Part shown: positions 59,026 through 64,000 of the stretch, in pieces
Layout of the letters: the number at the start of each line of letters is the position of its first letter
How positions within the stretch are numbered: position 1 is the first letter of the stretch
Assembly (NCBI RefSeq): GCF_005938745.2
Contig: NZ_VCBX02000001.1
Coordinates: 1,383,501 to 1,447,500, forward strand
Direction of reading: 5' to 3'
Source of the DNA: Rhodococcus sp. KBS0724
Lineage (GTDB): Bacteria; Actinomycetota; Actinomycetes; Mycobacteriales; Mycobacteriaceae
Length of the DNA: 64,000 bases
Translations under genes and position numbers: made by a program
Notes under the pieces: model-generated
What the model was told of the DNA's origin: nothing
The model's database searches: none
The model's input: only the letters and a program-made list of their open reading frames with translations

Positions 59026-59343
59026 ATGCACAAGCACCTTCCGATGCCGAATCCGACAACTGAAGTGTGGGACTGGCAGATGCAGGGAGCGTGCCGTGGG
59101 CACGACTCCGCCGTGTACTTCCATCCGGACGGCGAGCGTGGGCATGCTCGCGAAAACCGCGAACTCAACGCAAAGAAGATCTGCTCCGCCTGCCCGGTTC
59201 TTCAGCAGTGCCGCGAACACGCACTGGCTGTCCATGAGCCTTACGGCATCTGGGGTGGAATGACGGAGACCGAGCGCGCAGAATATGTTCGATCGCTGCG
59301 TAAGCGCAGCAACCGGATGCCCGCGGTCGCAGTCGCGAGCTGA
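59026..59343 (+). CDS. WhiB3/WhiD-like iron-sulfur regulator
   Basis: This 105-residue WhiB protein has cysteines C23, C53, C56 and C62, the GIWGG turn and the [15 protein letters not shown] segment that marks the WhiB3/WhiD group. In mycobacteria WhiB3 senses redox state and controls lipid metabolism. The start is the ATG at 59026, matched by length to that group. It is followed after 23 bp by the xylulokinase gene. Confidence 0.9.
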   Translation: MHKHLPMPNPTTEVWDWQMQGACRGHDSAVYFHPDGERGHARENRELNAKKICSACPVLQQCREHALAVHEPYGIWGGMTETERAEYVRSLRKRSNRMPAVAVAS

Positions 59344-59366
59344 AGGTCCTTCAGAGAGGACACGCT

Positions 59367-60764
59367 GTGACGCTCGTAGCCGGGATCGATTCCTCAACTC
59401 AGTCGTGCAAGGTCATTGTCCGTGATGCCGATTCGGGTGAATTGATCCGGGAGGGACGTGCGACGCATCCCACCGGCACCGAGATCGACCCGGCGCGGTG
59501 GTTCGAGGCCATGGACAGCGCGATTGCCGCCGCAGGTGGACTCGGCGATGTCGCGGCAGTGTCCGTAGGCGCGCAACAACACGGCATGGTGTGTTTGGAC
59601 GGCGACGGCGACGTAGTGCGACCGGCATTGCTGTGGAACGACACTCGCTCCGCGCAGGCCGCGAGCGAACTCGTCGACGAGCTGGGTGGACCACAGGCGT
59701 GGGCCGACGCCGTGGGGGTTGTGCCGGTAGCCGCAATCACTGCGAGCAAGTTGCGGTGGCTGGCAGATCACGAACCCGACAATGCGAACCGAACTGCAGC
59801 AGTCTGTCTTCCGCACGATTGGCTGTCTTGGAAGTTGGGCGGCGCCGTCTCCCCCGATGCACTTGCCACCGACGCCGGTGACGCGAGTGGAACGGGGTAC
59901 TTCGCAGCCGCGACGCGCGAGTACCGGATGGACTTGCTGTCGCTGGCTTTTCGCGATCGAACGCCACGGGTTCCACGTGTTGCTCTGCCGAACGAGAAGA
60001 TCGGTATCACTCGATCCGGCGCGGTTATCGGTCCGGGAACTGGTGACAATGCCGCAGCCGCACTGGGGTTGGGAGCGATTCCCGGTGACGTGGTCATCTC
60101 GATCGGAACGTCCGGCGTCGTCTCTGCTGTGTCGGTCACGCCGACGCACGATTCGAGTGGCAATGTTGCCGGCTTTGCCGACGCGACCGGACTGCACCTG
60201 CCGTTGGTGTGCACACTCAACGGCGCCCGGATTCTCGATGCGACGGCGTCCATTCTTGGTGTCGATCACGATGAACTGTCCCGATTGGCGTTGTCTGCCC
60301 CGCTCGGGAGCGACGGCCTGGTGATGATTCCGTACTTCGAGGGTGAACGTACTCCCAACCGTCCCGACGCGACCGGGGCGATGCACGGCTTCCGGCTGCA
60401 GAATTCGACGCCGGCGCATTTTGCGCGCGCTGCTGTCGAAGGATTGCTGTGTGGTTTGGCCGATGGCGTCGACGATCTTGTCCGTCAAGGTGTCCAGGTG
60501 AAACGGGTCCTGTTGGTTGGTGGGGGCGCAAAGTCTCGCGCTTTGTGTGAAATCGCTCCGGCGATTCTCGGGGTGCCGGTCGTGATACCTGATCCTGGTG
60601 AATATGTTGCGGAAGGTGCATGCCGGCAAGCTGCTTGGACGCTTCTCGGAGACGAGCACCCACCGGTGTGGACCAAACCCGAGGAGAAGCGCTTCGAAGC
60701 CACGCCCGCCCCGCAGGTGCGGGAACGTTACGCATCGCTGCGCGAACTCACCGAAGGCGTGTAA
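59367..60764 (+). CDS. xylB: Xylulokinase
   Basis: This 465-residue FGGY-family kinase starts [15 protein letters not shown] (ATP loop). It has [13 protein letters not shown] and LLWNDTRS, which are typical of xylulokinases, and a late GGGAKSR segment. It phosphorylates D-xylulose to xylulose 5-phosphate for the pentose phosphate pathway. It starts at a GTG. Regulation by the nearby ROK protein is likely. Confidence 0.9.
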   Translation: MTLVAGIDSSTQSCKVIVRDADSGELIREGRATHPTGTEIDPARWFEAMDSAIAAAGGLGDVAAVSVGAQQHGMVCLDGDGDVVRPALLWNDTRSAQAASELVDELGGPQAWADAVGVVPVAAITASKLRWLADHEPDNANRTAAVCLPHDWLSWKLGGAVSPDALATDAGDASGTGYFAAATREYRMDLLSLAFRDRTPRVPRVALPNEKIGITRSGAVIGPGTGDNAAAALGLGAIPGDVVISIGTSGVVSAVSVTPTHDSSGNVAGFADATGLHLPLVCTLNGARILDATASILGVDHDELSRLALSAPLGSDGLVMIPYFEGERTPNRPDATGAMHGFRLQNSTPAHFARAAVEGLLCGLADGVDDLVRQGVQVKRVLLVGGGAKSRALCEIAPAILGVPVVIPDPGEYVAEGACRQAAWTLLGDEHPPVWTKPEEKRFEATPAPQVRERYASLRELTEGV

Positions 60765-60804
60765 CCACAGAGCCTGACACCGTTCGCTCGGTTAGGGTGA
60801 CTCC

Positions 60805-62283
60805 GTGGACTTGTTGGTAGGTATAGACATGGGGACGGGCAGCAGCAAAGGGGTTCTGGTGACCCCGGACGGTGTGGTCCTGGCAACCGAGCAGATCGAT
60901 CACCAGATCTCGATGCCACGGCCCGGGTGGGCCGAGGTGGACGCCGAGAAGATGTGGTGGTCCGAGGTATGTGCGATCTCGAAACGTCTTGTGGCACAGG
61001 TTCCCACGTTTTCCAAGGTGGCCGGCGTATGTGTCAGTGGCGTCGGTCCGGCACTGGTGTTGTGCGACAGTGAACTTCGTCCTGTTCGTCCGGCTATCCT
61101 CTACGGAATCGACAGTCGAGCCTCGGCAGAAGTAGCCTCGCTGACCGAATTGTTCAGCGAGGAGGCAATACTCGATTGTGGTGGCAAACTCCTGTCGAGT
61201 CAGGCCGTCGGACCGAAGATCGAATGGGTGCGCATCCATGAACCGGATGTTTTTGCCGCGGCGACGCGTTGGTACGGCTCGAATTCGTACATCGCCGCAA
61301 AGCTGACCGGCGAGTACATTCAGGATCATCACACGGCCAGTCAGTGTGATCCGCTCTATTCGGTTCGAGACTTCAGCTGGAAATCCGATTGGCTCGATCG
61401 CATTCTGGGGCATCTGGAATGCCCACGTTTGGTGTGGCCGAGTGATGTTGTCGGACTTGTGCACGCTGATGCGGCCGAGCAGACCGGACTACCGGCCGGA
61501 ACGCCCGTCGTCGCGGGTACCGTCGACGCCTTTTCCGAGGGGTTCAGTGTGGGTGCCCGTCATCCCGGGGATCTCATGCTCATGTACGGGTCGACGATGT
61601 TCCTGGTGCAGGTGCTCGACAAGTTTCACAGCAACCCGGCATTGTGGACAACTGCAGGCGTCCAGAAGAATACACTGGCACTTGCGGCCGGCACGTCCAC
61701 TGCCGGAAGCCTGACCGGATGGCTTCAAAAGCTCACCGGTGATGCACCATTCGACCTGCTACTCGCCGAGGCTGAGGCGGTGCCGGCCGGCGCAGAAGGG
61801 TTGTTGATCCTGCCGTACTTTGCCGGCGAACGTACCCCAGTGTTCGACCCCAAGGCCAGAGGCGTGGTCGCAGGACTCTCGTTGCGCCATGGCCGGGGGC
61901 ATCTGTTTCGAGCTGCCTATGAGGGCATTGCCTTCGGAATCCGTCAGATACTCGAAATGTTCGGTGACACAGATGAACCCGTCCGACGCACGATCGCTGT
62001 GGGAGGCGGGGTCAAGAGTCGGGTGTGGACACAGGCGATCAGCGACATCACCGGACACACACAGTTGGTTCCCGCTCAGACCATCGGCGCCAGCTACGGC
62101 GATGCGCTGTTGGCCGCGATCGGGACCGGACTTGTTGCGCCGGATACCGATTGGACGACTCTGTCGCACGAAGTAGTGCCGAATGCAGTCAACCGCGCGA
62201 TGTACGAGGATTTGTATCAAACGTGGTTGACGCTGTATCCGTCGACGAAGGAACAAATCCACGCCCTCGCTGAATTCGGCTGA
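60805..62283 (+). CDS. FGGY-family carbohydrate kinase
   Basis: This 492-residue kinase has N-terminal GIDMGTGSSKGVLV, PGWAEVDAEKMWW, and C-terminal YFAGERTPVFDPKARG and GGGVKSRVWTQ. It is a second pentose or pentitol kinase beside xylB, with the exact sugar unknown. It starts at a GTG, 40 bp after xylB. Its stop lies in the left arm of a terminator shared with the convergent SDR gene. Confidence 0.9.
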   Translation: MDLLVGIDMGTGSSKGVLVTPDGVVLATEQIDHQISMPRPGWAEVDAEKMWWSEVCAISKRLVAQVPTFSKVAGVCVSGVGPALVLCDSELRPVRPAILYGIDSRASAEVASLTELFSEEAILDCGGKLLSSQAVGPKIEWVRIHEPDVFAAATRWYGSNSYIAAKLTGEYIQDHHTASQCDPLYSVRDFSWKSDWLDRILGHLECPRLVWPSDVVGLVHADAAEQTGLPAGTPVVAGTVDAFSEGFSVGARHPGDLMLMYGSTMFLVQVLDKFHSNPALWTTAGVQKNTLALAAGTSTAGSLTGWLQKLTGDAPFDLLLAEAEAVPAGAEGLLILPYFAGERTPVFDPKARGVVAGLSLRHGRGHLFRAAYEGIAFGIRQILEMFGDTDEPVRRTIAVGGGVKSRVWTQAISDITGHTQLVPAQTIGASYGDALLAAIGTGLVAPDTDWTTLSHEVVPNAVNRAMYEDLYQTWLTLYPSTKEQIHALAEFG

Positions 62284-62310
62284 ACGGCCTGATAGCTGCA
62301 GCCGTTCAGC
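62279..62310. terminator. Convergent terminator overlapping two stop codons
   Basis: GCTGAACGGC and GCCGTTCAGC form 10-bp arms around a 12-nt loop. The left arm contains the TGA of the FGGY kinase and the right arm the TGA of the SDR gene. There is no T-run. Confidence 0.6.
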
Positions 62311-63076
62311 TTACGAGGTAACCGCCGTCGATAGGAAGATCGGTTCCGTTCACCATGGCGGCGGCGTCCGACGCCAGCCAGACGACGGCCTCGGACACCT
62401 CGTCGGGCATGGCAAAGCGCCCACTCGGGATACGGTTCAACATAGGTGCAGCCTTGTCGTGCTCACCCCAGACCGTCTGGCCCATCTCGGTGAGTACAAC
62501 CGTCGGGCAGACCGAGTTTGCCCGGACGCCGCGGCTACCCAGTTCCAAGGCAAGCACTTTGGTGGCCATCACCAAACCGGCCTTTGCGATGCAGTACGAA
62601 TAGTGCTCGGGCAACGCGCGCAAGGCTGCTGCGGAAGCAACCGTCACGATGGCTCCGCCACCCGCATCGGCCATGGCTGAGCCGATCTTCGCGGCGAGCA
62701 ATGCCGGGGCACGGAGGTTGACGTTTAGAACCGCGTCGAAGTTGGGTTCGGTTATGTCGGTGACAAATTCGGGATACGAGATTCCGGCGTTGTTGACCAG
62801 GACATCCAGGCCACCGAATATCGCGAGAGATTCTTGCGCGACCTGTGTCGGTGCGTCGGGTAATGCGAGATCTGCAACGAGAATCTCGGCGCGCACGCCA
62901 GAACTGTCGCGGAGTCGGTCGGCCAGAACTGTCAGTTCGGAACGGTTACGACCGGAGACGATTACGTCCGCGCCGGCTTGGGCAAAGGCGTGTGCGATTT
63001 GCGCGCCGATGCCTTTCGAGGCTCCGGTGACAAGAGCGCGTTTTCCGTCGAGCGGGCGAGGTGACGCTGTAGGCAT
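62306..63076 (-). CDS. Short-chain dehydrogenase/reductase
   Basis: This 256-residue classical SDR has cofactor motif TGASKGIG (about 17-24), NNAG (LVNNAGIS) and the catalytic YCIAK after a serine in VASAAA. It probably oxidises a sugar alcohol (pentitol) in the pathway with the two kinases. It lies 17 bp downstream of the SorC-type regulator on the same strand. Confidence 0.9.
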   Translation of the reverse strand: MPTASPRPLDGKRALVTGASKGIGAQIAHAFAQAGADVIVSGRNRSELTVLADRLRDSSGVRAEILVADLALPDAPTQVAQESLAIFGGLDVLVNNAGISYPEFVTDITEPNFDAVLNVNLRAPALLAAKIGSAMADAGGGAIVTVASAAALRALPEHYSYCIAKAGLVMATKVLALELGSRGVRANSVCPTVVLTEMGQTVWGEHDKAAPMLNRIPSGRFAMPDEVSEAVVWLASDAAAMVNGTDLPIDGGYLVS

Positions 63077-63093
63077 GGCAAAGCCTTTCGAAG

Positions 63094-64000
63094 TTACTCG
63101 ACCGCAAGTATCTGCTGTGCGGTGGTTGGGTCGGTGACAAGTTGATTGAAGTACCGGCTGCGCGCACCGGCGATGATGGGAGCGACTTTCTCGGCGCCGA
63201 CGGCCACGGCGATGCCCACCGGGATATCTTGCAGTGCAGACAGTTCGAGCGCAATAAGGCGGTCGCTACCGGGGAAGTCGACGGTATTGCCGTCGCGATC
63301 ATAGAATCGAGAGCAGATGTCGCCCACGGCTTCTCGGAGCGACGACGACGTTATCGGAACGAACTGTGGAATGTCGGCGCGCAGTAGAGGTGGAGCGCCG
63401 ATGCCCATGAGGATAGCCCGAGCCCGTGGCCACAGGCCGAGAACTCGCTGTATGGCCGGATCCTTGGTGAGGGTCGGATACAGATCGGGACCTGGAAGCG
63501 CCGGCGCAAAAAGATAATTCGGACGTCCGCCGATCTTGTTCGAGATCAAGCGGGTGATCTCGTTGGTCTGGTACCACTCTTCCGGTTGGTCGTTGCCACC
63601 GACAGTGGGAGCGACCAGGACTCCTGGAATGGGTGTCAGATCGTATTGCGCGACTTCGTAGACCGTCCGCCCGGAGGATACGAGCAGTACGTCACCTGGC
63701 ACGAGGCCGGCGCCGGCGAGTGCCTCGGCCGTCGCCGGGGCGAGTACCGAACCCATGACGTCGACCGTGCCCTTCTGCTGCGCCGGAGTGGGTAGAGGAC
63801 CGGAGAGGTACACGCGATGCAGTCCGAGTTTGACGCGCAACCGCTCGGCCAGGCTTCCATGTGCTTCTTCCTGGGGCGGCACAACTTGGATGCGGACTAT
63901 GCCCTGCCTTCGGGCCTCGGAGAGCATGCGGCTGACGGTGGCGCGGCTGATGCCGAGGGCTTTTGCCACTTCGGCCTGAGTGGCGTCGTCGTCGTAGTAG
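63094..64000 (-). CDS. SorC-family sugar-responsive transcriptional regulator, 5' part outside the window
   Basis: The frame is open to the right edge; the last codons read YYDDDATQAEVAKALG, which is the usual start of the SorC HTH, so the true start lies just beyond 64000. The HTH (AKALGISRATVSRMLSEAR) is followed by the phosphosugar-binding domain (TVGGNDQPEEWYQTNEITRL, GIGAPPLL). It is a likely regulator of the SDR and further polyol genes outside the window. Confidence 0.9.
   Translation of the reverse strand, partial: YYDDDATQAEVAKALGISRATVSRMLSEARRQGIVRIQVVPPQEEAHGSLAERLRVKLGLHRVYLSGPLPTPAQQKGTVDVMGSVLAPATAEALAGAGLVPGDVLLVSSGRTVYEVAQYDLTPIPGVLVAPTVGGNDQPEEWYQTNEITRLISNKIGGRPNYLFAPALPGPDLYPTLTKDPAIQRVLGLWPRARAILMGIGAPPLLRADIPQFVPITSSSLREAVGDICSRFYDRDGNTVDFPGSDRLIALELSALQDIPVGIAVAVGAEKVAPIIAGARSRYFNQLVTDPTTAQQILAVE

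Noticed and set aside
1..64000. CRISPR arrays, insertion sequences, prophage, rRNA operons
   Set aside because: No regularly spaced repeats, transposase or integrase motifs, phage structural genes or rRNA sequences were seen on either strand.

Overview
The window looks like chromosome of a high-GC actinobacterium of the mycolic-acid group. Rhodococcus, perhaps the R. erythropolis/qingshengii group, is my best inference. The clues are a complete conservon operon (cvnABCD), two WhiB proteins, a three-domain LigD of mycobacterial type, and genes in the same relative order as a Mycobacterium tuberculosis block: accD3, echA6, the Rv0906-type hydrolase, ctpE, and the Rv0909 and Rv0910 families. There is no rRNA, phage, transposase, integrase or CRISPR array. 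One tRNA gene, tRNA-Arg(CCT), is present.

Layout, 1-21 kb: a partial membrane gene, accD3, a NatAB-like ABC exporter with its membrane and XRE partners, a VOC/TetR pair with a clear operator, two paralogous aldo/keto reductases flanking an ABC-F protein and a methyltransferase, an OhrR-like regulator divergent from an Old Yellow Enzyme, an MHYT sensor, the cvn operon, a flavin monooxygenase, and then echA6 with the Rv0906-type hydrolase.

Layout, 21-40 kb: ctpE and the Rv0909-like small protein, then about 9.4 kb of transport genes (Na+/H+ antiporter, lipase lipoprotein, LytS/LytTR two-component system and two sodium:solute symporters) before the Rv0910-like protein. A substrate-binding/VWA protein, an orphan binding lipoprotein, a WhiB and LigD follow.

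Layout, 40-50 kb: a HemK2-type methyltransferase, a haem-oxygenase-like iron protein and a CDGSH protein, the last two with back-to-back start codons. Next is a stress cluster (DUF6131, CsbD, GlsB, Dps, a 47-residue peptide and a MerR regulator), then a serine hydrolase lipoprotein, an NlpC/P60 hydrolase, a two-component system and a DUF4153/4173 membrane protein.

Layout, 50-64 kb: a sulfatase module (arylsulfatase, TetR, sulfate-ester dioxygenase, formylglycine-generating enzyme family protein), a CPBP membrane protease, tRNA-Arg, and a sugar/pentitol locus (ROK regulator, WhiB3-like protein, xylulokinase, FGGY kinase, SDR, SorC regulator running off the end).

The most interesting non-coding signals are a three-copy hairpin repeat that twice sits within 20 nt of a start codon, a related 22-bp dyad in front of two divergent stress/iron loci, operator pairs that match their neighbouring regulators, a symmetric double start (CATATG) shared by two divergent genes, and an orphan terminator suggesting a small RNA near 55.9 kb.
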